Source of the DNA: an uncultured Oscillibacter sp. | GTDB taxonomy: Bacteria; Bacillota; Clostridia; Oscillospirales; Oscillospiraceae | DNA: 64,000 nt | Assembly (NCBI GenBank): GCA_910585245.1 | Contig: CAJUCO010000001.1 | Location: forward strand, 62,001 to 126,000 | Direction: 5' to 3' | In this document: in pieces, positions 40,690 to 48,764 of the stretch | How positions within the stretch are numbered: position 1 is the first letter of the stretch | How the letters are laid out: each line of letters opens with the position of its first letter | Notes under the pieces: model-generated | What the model was told of the DNA's origin: nothing | The model's database searches: none | What the model saw: the letters and a program-made list of their open reading frames with translations, nothing else | Position numbers and translations under genes: made by a program

Positions 40690-41175
40690 ATGCCGGGACC
40701 AAGACAGCCCACGGACCTGCTGAAAGCCACGGGCCGCAAGCACCTGAGCCGCGCCGAGGAGGCAGAGCGCCGGAGCCGGGAGCCCCGTGTGGAGCCAACC
40801 AAGAAGGCCAAGCCGCCCAAGTGGCTGCCGGAGTGGATGAAGAAGGATTTCCGTGCCCTGGGCAAGCGGCTGATCGCCGCCGGGCTCTACACGGACCTGG
40901 ACGCGGACGTCCTGGGCCGGTATCTCACTGCCCAGCATGGCTGGGTCGCCGCCAGCCGCGAGGCGGTGGACGCCCTGGACCGGCAGGACCAGGAGGCGGC
41001 GGAGGACTGGAGCCGCATCCAGGACCGCTACTTCAAGCAGGCTCGGGCCTGTGCCAACGACATGGGGCTCACCGTCACCTCCCGCTGCCGCCTGGTGATC
41101 CCGGAGGATTTGAGGCCCAAGGAGGACGATAACCCCTTCCTCCAGCTCATCGAGGGAGGCCGCCGGGATGCCTGA
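40690..41175 (+). CDS. Terminase small subunit, P27 family
   Basis: The 161-residue protein recognises phage DNA for packaging. It begins MPGPRQPTDLLKATGRKHLS and contains PPKWLPEWMKKDFRALGKRL and ADVLGRYLTAQHGWVAASRE, the P27 family layout. AAAGGAGCTG precedes the ATG. It overlaps terL by 8 bp. Confidence 0.9.
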   Translation: MPGPRQPTDLLKATGRKHLSRAEEAERRSREPRVEPTKKAKPPKWLPEWMKKDFRALGKRLIAAGLYTDLDADVLGRYLTAQHGWVAASREAVDALDRQDQEAAEDWSRIQDRYFKQARACANDMGLTVTSRCRLVIPEDLRPKEDDNPFLQLIEGGRRDA

Positions 41176-42910
41176 AGCCGTCTGGCTGACGCCGTTCATC
41201 CATGTGCCGGTCCCGGACGACGGCGCGGAGCTGCGTTACTGCCAGGAGGCCGTGGACCAGGTGCTGCGCTTCTTCGGATTGCTGGTGTTCGGCCAGAACG
41301 AGTGGGCGGGACAGCCCTTTGAACTGCTCCCCTGGCAGGAACAGATTGTCCGGGAGTTCTACGGCGTCCAGGTGCGGGACGATGACGGGAGCTGGGTCCG
41401 GTACCGGCGGTTTCTATACAACGAGATTCCGAAGAAGAACGGCAAGAGCGAGTTCGCCGCCGGTTTGGGCCTGTACCACCTCCTGGCGGACGGGGAGTCC
41501 CGGCCAAACGTGGGCATCTTCGCCGTGGACAAGGAAAACGCGGATATCATCTACCAGTGCGCCAAGTACATGGTGGAGAACACCGCCCTCAGCCGGCCGG
41601 AGCACAAGCCTCTGGCCTGGTGCCGGGACAGCGTTCGGGAAATCCGCACCCGCTTCGGCGGCGTGATGAAGGTCTACTCCGGAGACGTGGAGAACAAGCA
41701 CGGCCCCTCCTTCTCCGCCATCCTCTGCGACGAACTCCACGCCTGGAAGGGCCGGAAGGGGCGGGCCCGCTGGGAGGTGCTGACCACCGGCTCCGACGCC
41801 GCGAGGCGCCAGCAGACGGTTTTGGTGCTGACCACGGCCGGGGACGATCCGGACCGGGCCTCCATCGGCTGGGAGGTCCACGAGAAATGCCGGAGGCTTT
41901 TGGCCTGGCGGCAGGGGAAGCCGGAGCGGCCGGGGGACATGGACGACCCGGAGTGGCTGCCGGTGATGTACGGCGTGTCCGTCCTCACCGGGGACGACCC
42001 GGACAAGCTGAAGGACCTGGACATCTACGACGAGGCGCTCTGGAAAGCCTGCAACCCCTCCTATGGCGTGACTATGAACGCCCGGAAGTTCCGGGCGGCG
42101 GCCCGGGCGGCGAGGCAGAGCGAGGCGGCGGAGCGGTCCTTCCGCTGGCTGCGGCTGAACGAGTGGATCTCCACCAAGGACGTGGGGTGGCTTCCGCTGA
42201 CGCTGTACGACAAGACCCAGATCGGACCCTCCGCCAAGAAAGAACGGGAGGCGTGGGTCCGGGAGCATCTGACGGGCAAGCGGTGCTTCGGCGGGCTGGA
42301 CCTCTCTAAGACCACGGACCTGACGGCCTTCGTACTGGTGTTCCCGCCCCAGCCGGGGCTGGAGACGGCGGTGGTGCTGTTCCGGGCCTGGAAGCCCCGG
42401 CAGACGGTGCTGGAGGCGGAGAAGGCGGACGGAATGCCCTTCCGGGACTGGGAGCGGGCGGGCTTTTTGAGCCTGTGCGCCGGGGACATGGTGGATTTCC
42501 GGGATATGGTGGAGGCGGTGCTGGAGGCGAAAGAGCTCTACGAGCTTTTGTATCTCGGCGTGGACGCCCACCTGGCGGACACCCTGACGCCCCAGCTCCA
42601 GGACGCGGGGGTCCGGGTTATCTCTATCTCCCAGACCATGGTGGGCATGAGCCCGGCCATGAAGGAGATCGAGCGGATGCTGCGGGGGCGGGAGATGCTC
42701 CACGTCCATAACACCTGCGCCCGGTGGTGCTTTGGGAACGTGCGCTGCGCGGTGGACGGGAACGAGAACACCAAGCCCATGAAGGACCGGAGTATCGGGC
42801 GCATCGACATCACGGTGGCCTGGGTCATCGCCGTGGCGGCGTGGCTGGTTTGGAAGGCCCAGCCGCCGGACTTGGCGGAAGCAATGAGGACGCGGGACTA
42901 TCATCTGTAA
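41168..42910 (+). CDS. Terminase large subunit
   Basis: The 580-residue motor ATPase and nuclease pumps DNA into the prohead. The ATPase domain shows the Walker-A-like IPKKNGKSEFAAGLGLYHLL (~86-105) and the acidic AILCDELHAWKGRKG (Walker B-like); the nuclease part has GGLDLSKTTDLTA (first acidic cluster) and LGVDAHLADT. The length and motifs fit the Terminase_1 (HK97/phi-105-like) group. Confidence 0.95.
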   Translation: MPEAVWLTPFIHVPVPDDGAELRYCQEAVDQVLRFFGLLVFGQNEWAGQPFELLPWQEQIVREFYGVQVRDDDGSWVRYRRFLYNEIPKKNGKSEFAAGLGLYHLLADGESRPNVGIFAVDKENADIIYQCAKYMVENTALSRPEHKPLAWCRDSVREIRTRFGGVMKVYSGDVENKHGPSFSAILCDELHAWKGRKGRARWEVLTTGSDAARRQQTVLVLTTAGDDPDRASIGWEVHEKCRRLLAWRQGKPERPGDMDDPEWLPVMYGVSVLTGDDPDKLKDLDIYDEALWKACNPSYGVTMNARKFRAAARAARQSEAAERSFRWLRLNEWISTKDVGWLPLTLYDKTQIGPSAKKEREAWVREHLTGKRCFGGLDLSKTTDLTAFVLVFPPQPGLETAVVLFRAWKPRQTVLEAEKADGMPFRDWERAGFLSLCAGDMVDFRDMVEAVLEAKELYELLYLGVDAHLADTLTPQLQDAGVRVISISQTMVGMSPAMKEIERMLRGREMLHVHNTCARWCFGNVRCAVDGNENTKPMKDRSIGRIDITVAWVIAVAAWLVWKAQPPDLAEAMRTRDYHL

Positions 42911-42922
42911 GGAGGAATTGCA

Positions 42923-43117
42923 TTGAAGAACATCGCGAATGGACTTGTGCGGCACCTGGCGGAGCTGGCTCTGCTGGGCGGCGCCGCGCTGGTGGCGGTG
43001 GGGGCGGGGCTGATTTACCCGCCCGCCGGGCTGATCGTGGGCGGCGGTCTGATGATTGCGGGCGCCGTGCTGTCCCTCTGGGGCGGCGACACGGAGAAAG
43101 GAGCGGATGCCGAGTGA
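42923..43117 (+). CDS. Small membrane protein between TerL and portal, TTG start
   Basis: The 64-residue protein has two hydrophobic segments rich in glycine and alanine (LLGGAALVAVGAGLIYPPAG, LIVGGGLMIAGAVLSLWGG). AGGAGGAATTGCA precedes the TTG. It overlaps the portal start by 4 bp. Function unknown. Confidence 0.65.
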   Translation: MKNIANGLVRHLAELALLGGAALVAVGAGLIYPPAGLIVGGGLMIAGAVLSLWGGDTEKGADAE

Positions 43118-44421
43118 GCTTGCGCAAGGGCCTGGTCCGGGCCGGACGGACGCTGGATAGCCCCCGGAAGAGCCTGGGCGGCGGCGTGGTCCGTTCTCTG
43201 CCCCTGGACAACCCCGCCGGATGGCTGAGCGGGGACGGGGACATCTCCATGAGCCGTGATAAGGCTATGAAGGTCTCCACCGTAAACAGGTGTGTGGAGG
43301 TGCTTTCCACCTCCATGGCGGTGCTGCCGGTGTACATCATGAACGAGCGGACCAAGGAGCGGCTGCCGGACCACCGCCTGGGGCGGGTGCTCTGGGGGCG
43401 GGCCAACGAGGCTATGACCACCTTCGATTATCAGCGGCTGATGCTCTGCAACCAGCTGCTCCGTGGGAACGCCTACGCCTGGATCAACCGGGACCCCAAT
43501 TCCGGCCACCCGATGGAGCTGATTCCACTGCCGCCGGACCATGTGAGGCCCCATGTGGACCAGGACGGCCACCTCTGGTATTTCTTCACCCATCCCATGA
43601 CCGGGGAACGGACGGCGCTGCGGCCGGACGATGTGCTGCACTACAAAGCCTACAGCGAGGACGGCCTGGAGGGCGTCAGCGTCCTCAAACGGGCCACCAT
43701 GACCCTGGCCACGGCCAGGGCGGCCCAGCAATACGAAAACTCCACCTGGCTCAGCGGAGGCCAGCCCTGCGGCATCCTGACCACCGACTCGGACCTTGGC
43801 AAGCCCTATTTGCAGGAACAGCCTGATGGAAGCAAGGTCCTGGTGGACCCCAAGGAGCAGCTGCGCAAATCCTGGGAGGCCGTCCACCGGGGGCCGGGGA
43901 ACGCCTTCCGGCTGGCGGTGCTGGACCTGGGCTTGAAGTACCAGCCCATTTCCATGAACAACAGCGACGCCCAGTTTGTGGAGAGCAACGAAGTCCGGGT
44001 GGCGGACCTGTGCCGGTTCTTCGGCGTGCCGCTGCACCTGGCCTACGCCGGGAAGCAGAGCTATGAGAGCAACGAGCAAAACGGCATCGAGTACGTCAAT
44101 TACACGCTTCTGGGCTACGAAACCCAGTGGGGCCAGGAGGACAGCTATAAGCTGCTCCTGCCCGGCGAGCGGGCCGGATGGCTCCGGGTCAAGCGGGAGC
44201 TGAAGGTATTCCTCAAGGGCGATTCCGCCGCCCAGGCGGCATTCTATCGGACCATGCGCGAGTTGGGCGTCTATTCGGCGGACGAAATCCGGGCATTGGA
44301 GGATATGGGTTCCGTGCCCGGCGGCGACGCCAGATACGCCAGTTTGAACTATGTCCCCTTGGCCGACTGGCCGGGGCTGAGCCGCCAGAGGGCGGGAACA
44401 AATCCCGCCGGAAGCGAGTAG
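43114..44421 (+). CDS. Phage portal protein, HK97 family, GTG start
   Basis: The 435-residue portal forms the dodecameric DNA channel. Typical segments are MKVSTVNRCVEVLSTSMAVL, LMLCNQLLRGNAYAWINRDP, ELIPLPPDHVRPHVDQDG and RFFGVPLHLAYAGKQSYESN. GTG with AAAGGAG upstream was preferred, because the longer frame runs through terL and the small membrane gene. Confidence 0.95.
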   Translation: MSLRKGLVRAGRTLDSPRKSLGGGVVRSLPLDNPAGWLSGDGDISMSRDKAMKVSTVNRCVEVLSTSMAVLPVYIMNERTKERLPDHRLGRVLWGRANEAMTTFDYQRLMLCNQLLRGNAYAWINRDPNSGHPMELIPLPPDHVRPHVDQDGHLWYFFTHPMTGERTALRPDDVLHYKAYSEDGLEGVSVLKRATMTLATARAAQQYENSTWLSGGQPCGILTTDSDLGKPYLQEQPDGSKVLVDPKEQLRKSWEAVHRGPGNAFRLAVLDLGLKYQPISMNNSDAQFVESNEVRVADLCRFFGVPLHLAYAGKQSYESNEQNGIEYVNYTLLGYETQWGQEDSYKLLLPGERAGWLRVKRELKVFLKGDSAAQAAFYRTMRELGVYSADEIRALEDMGSVPGGDARYASLNYVPLADWPGLSRQRAGTNPAGSE

Positions 44422-44446
44422 GCCAAATAACTGCACCTTGACAACT

Positions 44447-44463
44447 GAATACAGACTGACGAA
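44447..44463. repeat. 17-bp inverted repeat, left end of accessory cassette
   Basis: CTGAATACAGACTGACG at 44447-44463 is the exact reverse complement of 46122-46138. Beyond it, TTTTTGA is also shared. The pair flanks a cluster of small regulatory and membrane-protein genes. Confidence 0.85.
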
Positions 44464-44523
44464 ATTTTTGAAACTGTCTCCTGGCCAAAAGAGAAACCGG
44501 GGATTCCTCCCCGGCCTCTGGCC

Positions 44524-44670
44524 TTATTCCTGATCCTTCGCGGCGGCGATTTTGTCCAGCAGTTCCGCGATTTCTTCCACCGTGTATGTTCTTTTCTCCC
44601 CGCTGGTGAAAAGCAGCCGCAATTCATAGATGGTCGCCATTTTGGTGTCCTTCCGCTCTTTTTCTGTCAT
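44524..44670 (-). CDS. Small helix-rich phage protein
   Basis: The 48-residue protein MTEKERKDTKMATIYELRLL continues with the helices YTVEEIAELLDKIAAAKDQE. A GGAAGGAGGCG site precedes it. It is the last of four leftward small genes in the cassette. Function unknown. Confidence 0.6.
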   Translation of the reverse strand: MTEKERKDTKMATIYELRLLFTSGEKRTYTVEEIAELLDKIAAAKDQE

Positions 44671-44706
44671 TCCTGCTCGCCTCCTTCCCTGTAGAATGCC
44701 CCGGCC

Positions 44707-44841
44707 TCACGTCCGCTCTCCGGCCTTTTTCGGTTTATACTGCTCCTCGCCGGATTCGACGTACTTAATCAAGTTGATGATTTCATCCGACGTCCATCCC
44801 GCGCTTTGCAGCGCTTCGATCAGCCGAAAGTTTTCCTGCAT
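44707..44841 (-). CDS. Small protein, duplicate of the next gene
   Basis: The 44-residue protein MQENFRLIEALQSAGWTSDE continues IINLIKYVESGEEQYKPKKA. It is a clear paralogue of the 44925 gene (shared GWT-D-EI and V-GEEQYKP). AAAGGAGGTG lies upstream. A 40-bp remnant of the RHH gene precedes it. Confidence 0.62.
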   Translation of the reverse strand: MQENFRLIEALQSAGWTSDEIINLIKYVESGEEQYKPKKAGERT

Positions 44842-44883
44842 ATTCACACTCCCGCACCTCCTTTCCCCATACCCCGGACGGTC

Positions 44884-44923
44884 CGTCAGGGGCCGCCTGG
44901 GCGCGTTTGTCCCGGGCCATGGC
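44884..44923. repeat. 40-bp direct repeat (remnant of RHH gene tail)
   Basis: Identical to 45104-45143, which encodes residues ~54-67 of the ribbon-helix-helix protein. The copy here is outside any complete gene, so it is a duplication remnant. Confidence 0.88.
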
Positions 44924-44924
44924 C

Positions 44925-45059
44925 TTATTCCTGCTTTTCTTCCTTCTCTGGTTTGTACTGTTCCTCTCCGGTTTCGACCCAAAGGATGAAGTCTGTGATT
45001 TCCGTATCGGTCCATCCCTTTGACCGGAGGCCGAGTATGATTCTGGCGCTCTCCGACAT
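44925..45059 (-). CDS. Small protein paired with the RHH regulator
   Basis: The 44-residue protein MSESARIILGLRSKGWTDTE continues ITDFILWVETGEEQYKPEKE. It follows the RHH regulator by 9 bp with GAGGAGGTGTG upstream. It resembles a small antitoxin-like or adaptor helix-turn peptide, but no family is recognised. Confidence 0.62.
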   Translation of the reverse strand: MSESARIILGLRSKGWTDTEITDFILWVETGEEQYKPEKEEKQE

Positions 45060-45068
45060 ATTCACGTT

Positions 45069-45308
45069 TCACACCTCCTCTTCTGTAGTATGTCCCAGCG
45101 TCTCGTCAGGGGCCGCCTGGGCGCGTTTGTCCCGGGCCATGGCTTCGTCTATGGCCCGGTTAATAAAGCCGTTTACGGACGTTCCTATGTCCTCTGCGTG
45201 TGCTTGTACGATTTCCTTCTTGCCTTTAGGCATTGTGAGATTTACCCGGTCGTAGGCCTTGGCCATCCACTTGTTTGTGGCCTTCATGTGCGCTTTTGAG
45301 GCTGGCAT
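45069..45308 (-). CDS. Ribbon-helix-helix (Arc-like) regulator
   Basis: The 79-residue protein has the RHH core YDRVNLTMPKGKKEIVQAHA followed by EDIGTSVNGFINRAIDEAMA, as in Arc and CopG-like repressors. It is the first leftward gene of the cassette, divergent from the small membrane gene at 45474. Three near-identical operators lie between them, two overlapping the divergent promoters, so auto-repression is likely. Confidence 0.85.
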   Translation of the reverse strand: MPASKAHMKATNKWMAKAYDRVNLTMPKGKKEIVQAHAEDIGTSVNGFINRAIDEAMARDKRAQAAPDETLGHTTEEEV

Positions 45309-45335
45309 ACTTCACCTCCCTTCTACTTTTGTCTT

Positions 45336-45442
45336 AGTATACACCACAATATAACACTACGCAATGTTATGATGTGCACAAATAACATTGTGTAACTTTG
45401 TGAAATCTGTCAATTGAATAACACTGTGCAATGTTATATACT
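45336..45442. promoter_or_regulatory. Divergent promoters with three repeated operators
   Basis: Leftward promoter: TTGCGT (45359-45364) - 17 - TATACT (45336-45341). Rightward promoter: TTGAAT (45414-45419) - 17 - TATACT (45437-45442). Operators: ATAACACTACGCAATGTTAT (45351-45370), ATAACATTGTGTAACTTTGT (45382-45401) and ATAACACTGTGCAATGTTAT (45418-45437). The outer two overlap the two promoters. Confidence 0.82.
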
Positions 45443-45473
45443 GGTATCAGATCAGAAAGGAGGTGATTTACCG

Positions 45474-45596
45474 ATGGGCAAGAGGAAAAAGAGCAACGGC
45501 AAGGTCGACCGCCTAGCAAGCTACATCAACCTCACCGTTGCCATCCTCAACCTCATCCTGGTGGTGCTTCTCTTGATTGAGAAGCTCACCGAATAG
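45474..45596 (+). CDS. Small membrane protein (40 residues), RHH-regulated
   Basis: The peptide MGKRKKSNGKVDRLASYINL continues TVAILNLILVVLLLIEKLTE: basic start, one membrane helix, acidic end. AAAGGAGGTGATTTACCG precedes it. It is the target of the divergent operator region and is followed by a terminator. It resembles the 38742 protein and small toxic membrane peptides. Confidence 0.68.
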   Translation: MGKRKKSNGKVDRLASYINLTVAILNLILVVLLLIEKLTE

Positions 45597-45599
45597 GGG

Positions 45600-45623
45600 A
45601 AGGGGGAGGGAAACCTCCCCCTT
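45600..45623 (+). terminator. Hairpin after the small membrane gene
   Basis: AAGGGGGAGG pairs with CCTCCCCCTT around GAAA. Strong stem but no long T-run, so termination may be partial. Confidence 0.6.
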
Positions 45624-45660
45624 GAGGAAAGAATACCAGACCTCTTGTACGGTGTCAAGT

Positions 45661-45750
45661 ATGGATGTTTTGATCTATGGCCTGATGGCCGTCAGTGCGG
45701 CACTGTCTTTGTGCTCGATTGCGCTGACCTTGAAGAATTGGAGGAAGTGA
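45661..45750 (+). CDS. Possible 29-residue membrane peptide
   Basis: The frame MDVLIYGLMAVSAALSLCSI continues ALTLKNWRK: one membrane helix with a basic tail. There is no clear Shine-Dalgarno, so confidence is limited. Confidence 0.4.
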   Translation: MDVLIYGLMAVSAALSLCSIALTLKNWRK

Positions 45751-45796
45751 AGGACGGGCCCCTGTCCAAGGGGCCCGGAAAGGCAAGGAGGATTTT

Positions 45797-46083
45797 ATGG
45801 AGTCGACGGAGAACCGGCAATGCTTGCTGGAAACTTTTGCCCATCTGAGTGAGAAACGTAAGGCAGAGTTTCTCGACTTTATGCGTATGGTGGTGAAATA
45901 TTCTGGCTTTTCAAGGCGCTTCAGGAGCTGGCACCTCCAGACGCGGAACCAGCTTTGTGGGAGGAAGTAATGGCTCCTATAAGGGAGTGGATGAAAAAAG
46001 AGAAGTCGGGAGGTGAGGAAAAAGAACGGCTCAATGAATTTTTTGAAAATGCTGGCGGCGGAGAGGCCACCAACAGAAAATAA
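45797..46083 (+). pseudogene. Frameshifted small phage gene
   Basis: After GGCAAGGAGGATTTT, the frame MESTENRQCLLETFAHLSEK continues to FMRMVVKYSG and then loses protein character. From about 45904 another frame reads WLFKALQELAPPDAEPALWE then EVMAPIREWMKKEKSGGEEK, to a stop at 46081. This looks like one ~95-residue gene broken by a single-base change near 45900. The alternative is two coupled small genes, the second starting at 45970 in a TAATG overlap. Confidence 0.5.
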
Positions 46084-46121
46084 GGAAGAAATCTATTGCA
46101 AAGCATCCGCCATATCAAAAA

Positions 46122-46152
46122 CGTCAGTCTGTATTCAGGCTGACGATTTTTT
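46122..46152 (+). terminator. Terminator at the right edge of the cassette
   Basis: CGTCAGTCTG pairs with CAGGCTGACG around TATT and is followed by ATTTTTTATT. Its left arm forms the 17-bp inverted repeat with 44447-44463. Confidence 0.75.
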
Positions 46153-46171
46153 ATTGAAAGAAGGGATGTCT

Positions 46172-46873
46172 ATGAACCAAATTTTAAAGTCCGCCAAGGT
46201 TGAAAAAAGCATCACGCCCACGGAGATGGATATGCTGCTGATCAACAAGCAGACCTTGCGGACGCTGAGCGCCGGGGAGGTGTTTGTGTTTAAGCTGGCG
46301 GCCTGCGGCGACCAGGTGGACCGGGACCATGAGCGCTTCACCGCCGGGGCGCTTCAGCAGATGGCGGAGAAGTTCGTGGGACTGCCAGTGCTCCAGGACC
46401 ACAAGTGGAGCGCCGCCGCCCAGACCGCCCGGGTCTACGCCGCCAAGGTGGAGGGCGAAGAGGGGAACAAGACCCTGGTCCTGCGGTGCTATATGCCCCG
46501 GACGGACTCCACGGCGGATATGATTGCCGCCATTGAGGGCGGCATCCTCCGGGAGTGCTCCGTGGGGCTGGCCGTTGGGAAGGCCCTGTGCTCTATCTGC
46601 GGAAAAGATCAGCGGGAGACCATCTGCCGGCACATTGGTGGCAGGGAGTACGACGGGAAATCGTGCTGGTTCGACCTGGATGAGGTGACGGACGCTTACG
46701 AGATTTCCTTTGTAGCCGTCCCTGCCCAACCTGGAGCGGGGGTGACCAAGAGCAAGCGCTACAGCGGCGGAGAAACACCCAACCCGGCGGAGGCCGGAGA
46801 CGATGAGACGTTCCGGCTGGCCAAGGCCATGCAGGAACAGGAAGAAAAACGATATGGAGGGATTTTCGCATGA
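46172..46873 (+). CDS. Prohead protease, HK97-like
   Basis: The ~233-residue protease matures the prohead by cleaving scaffold and capsid N-termini. Conserved elements are GDQVDRDHERFTAGALQQMA, LPVLQDHKWSAAAQTARVYA (catalytic histidine region) and ILRECSVGLAVG (catalytic serine), plus an inserted CSICGKDQRETICRHIGG zinc knuckle. The ATG after AGAAGGG was preferred over upstream frames. It overlaps the capsid gene by 4 bp. Confidence 0.88.
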   Translation: MNQILKSAKVEKSITPTEMDMLLINKQTLRTLSAGEVFVFKLAACGDQVDRDHERFTAGALQQMAEKFVGLPVLQDHKWSAAAQTARVYAAKVEGEEGNKTLVLRCYMPRTDSTADMIAAIEGGILRECSVGLAVGKALCSICGKDQRETICRHIGGREYDGKSCWFDLDEVTDAYEISFVAVPAQPGAGVTKSKRYSGGETPNPAEAGDDETFRLAKAMQEQEEKRYGGIFA

Positions 46874-48099
46874 CGTATCAGGAACTTTTGGAACTGAAGA
46901 GCAACCGGGCGGCGAAGTTGAAGGAGGGCAACGACCTCCTGGCGAAAAAGGACTTCGAGGCCCACAAGAATCTTCTGGGCGAGGTAGCCAAAATGAACGC
47001 TGAAATCGACGCCGCCGAGGCCCAGCTGGCCGAGGAGGGCCGCTTTGATGAGAAGGATGAGAAGCTGAAGGGCCTCCACGCCAACTTCCTGACTCAGCGG
47101 GAGGAGAAGGCCAAGGGCAAGGCGGTAGACGACATCCGCCGGACAAACGAGTACACCGCGGCCTTCGTCAAGGCCCTGCGGGGCGGCGTGAAGGTGCGCC
47201 AGGCGTGGGGCGTGGAGGCGTTCGCGCCTCTGACCAAGGCCCTGACGGAAACCGGCGGTACGCCGGAGGGGTCCGACGGCGGCTTCCTGGTCCCGGCGGA
47301 GTTTGACAACATGATTCACGAGTACGAGAAGGAGTATTTAGACCTGAGCCGCTTCTTCACCGTGGAGCAGGTGCGGACCCTTTCCGGCTGGCGGGCCATT
47401 GAGCAGGGCAAGCGGAAGGCTCTGCCGAAGATTCTGGAGATGGGAACCATTGGGAAGGAGGACCAGCCCAAATTTGACAAGGTGACATACACCGTGGAGA
47501 AATACGGCGACCGGCTGCCGGTGTCCAGCGAGCTGCTGGAGGACAACACCGCCGGACTTCTGCGGTATCTGGCGGGCTGGTTCGGGCCCAAGTACATTCT
47601 GACCAAGAACACGCTGCTGCTGGAGCTTCTGGCAAAGCTGGAGACGGAAGTCGCTCTCCCCGCTGGCGGCGAGGCCAAGACGCTGCGCCGGGCCATGATC
47701 CAGAAGCTGAACACCGCCCACAGCATGGGGGCCGTACTGCTGACCAACCAGGACGGCTACGCGGAAATGGACGGCTGGGAGGACAAGAACGGGCGGTCCC
47801 TGCTGGTACCCAACCCGGCGGACCCCAGCGTGTTCCGCCTGAACGGGCGGCAAGTGACCTATGGGGACAATGACCTGATTCCCGGTGAGACGGGCAAGAC
47901 GCCCATCTATGTGGGCAAATTCCAGGCTTTGGGGACGCTGTTCATCCGTAAGGGCCTGGAGATGGCAGCGACGGACGTCGGCGGCGACGCCTGGGCCACG
48001 GACAGCTATGAGCTGCGGGGCCTGTGCCGCATGACGGCGGTAATGATGGACAAAAAGGCGGCGTTTAAGGCCACCATGGGCACCGGCGCCGAGGGCTGA
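46870..48099 (+). CDS. Major capsid protein, HK97 fold
   Basis: The 409-residue shell protein has an N-terminal scaffold-like delta region (~1-90, coiled coil LAKKDFEAHKNLLGEVAKMN) followed by the HK97 core: TGGTPEGSDGGFLVPAEFDN, KYGDRLPVSSELLEDNTAGL, GAVLLTNQDGYAEMDGWEDK and DAWATDSYELRGLCRMTAVM. The ATG overlaps the protease stop. Confidence 0.95.
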   Translation: MTYQELLELKSNRAAKLKEGNDLLAKKDFEAHKNLLGEVAKMNAEIDAAEAQLAEEGRFDEKDEKLKGLHANFLTQREEKAKGKAVDDIRRTNEYTAAFVKALRGGVKVRQAWGVEAFAPLTKALTETGGTPEGSDGGFLVPAEFDNMIHEYEKEYLDLSRFFTVEQVRTLSGWRAIEQGKRKALPKILEMGTIGKEDQPKFDKVTYTVEKYGDRLPVSSELLEDNTAGLLRYLAGWFGPKYILTKNTLLLELLAKLETEVALPAGGEAKTLRRAMIQKLNTAHSMGAVLLTNQDGYAEMDGWEDKNGRSLLVPNPADPSVFRLNGRQVTYGDNDLIPGETGKTPIYVGKFQALGTLFIRKGLEMAATDVGGDAWATDSYELRGLCRMTAVMMDKKAAFKATMGTGAEG

Positions 48100-48101
48100 G
48101 A

Positions 48102-48416
48102 ATGGAGGCGGTGCGGCGGGCGGCGCTACTGGCTTATTGCCGTATAGACGCGCTGGAACCGGAAGACGACCTGCTTCTTGACTCGCTGTATCTCTCCGCC
48201 GTGAGCTACATGGAGCAGGCCGGAATTTTAGAGCCCCCGGAAAATACGGGGCGGCGGGCGCAATATGACCTTTGTGTCAACGCCCTGGTATTGGATGCCT
48301 GGGATAACCGGGGGACCAGGGTGGATGCACGGATTTCTGAAAATATGGGGTTTCGCCAGTGTTTTAACCAGCTGAAACTTACAGAGCCGGACGCATTTAC
48401 GTCCAGGGAGGGGTGA
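48102..48416 (+). CDS. Head-tail connector (gp6-like)
   Basis: The 104-residue protein reads AALLAYCRIDALEPEDDLLL then LYLSAVSYMEQAGILEPPEN and YDLCVNALVLDAWDNRG, the pattern of HK97 gp6 / phi13 connector proteins that extend the portal ring. It starts 3 bp after the capsid gene. Confidence 0.88.
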   Translation: MEAVRRAALLAYCRIDALEPEDDLLLDSLYLSAVSYMEQAGILEPPENTGRRAQYDLCVNALVLDAWDNRGTRVDARISENMGFRQCFNQLKLTEPDAFTSREG

Positions 48417-48423
48417 GATTTCC

Positions 48424-48762
48424 ATGTATGTCAATGCCGGAGAGCTGGACAAGCGAATTGCGATATACCGGAAAGGACCTCTGGACCCGGATGGGTATGG
48501 AGAGCCAGACCCGGAGCTTGTCCGCCGCTGCTGGGCGAAGTTTTCCAGGACCAGCGGGCGGGAAATCGTCCGGGCCAACGCTGATTTCGGGGAAGTCAAG
48601 GTCCGCTTCCTGATTCGCTGGACGCGAAAACCCATTGAACGGAAAATGTTTGTCCGGTACAAAGAAATTGACTACGAAATTGTGTATGTCAACGACTATG
48701 AGGACCGCCGGGAGTATTTGGAGCTGTGGTGCGAAGTTCTGAGCCGGAAAGGGGCGGTTTGA
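48424..48762 (+). CDS. Head closure protein (SPP1 gp16-like)
   Basis: The 112-residue protein MYVNAGELDKRIAIYRKGPL with SREIVRANADFG-like and YEIVYVNDYEDRREYLELWC stretches matches the head-tail adaptor family, which plugs the connector after packaging. Confidence 0.88.
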   Translation: MYVNAGELDKRIAIYRKGPLDPDGYGEPDPELVRRCWAKFSRTSGREIVRANADFGEVKVRFLIRWTRKPIERKMFVRYKEIDYEIVYVNDYEDRREYLELWCEVLSRKGAV

Positions 48763-48764
48763 GT

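Noticed and set aside
41414..42955. Long antisense frame of 513 codons within terL
   Set aside because: Shadow of terL, with proline/histidine-rich composition and no start signals.
45756..45776. Strong GC hairpin GGGCCCCT/AGGGGCCC as a terminator
   Set aside because: No T-run follows; it sits directly before a ribosome site and may have another role.
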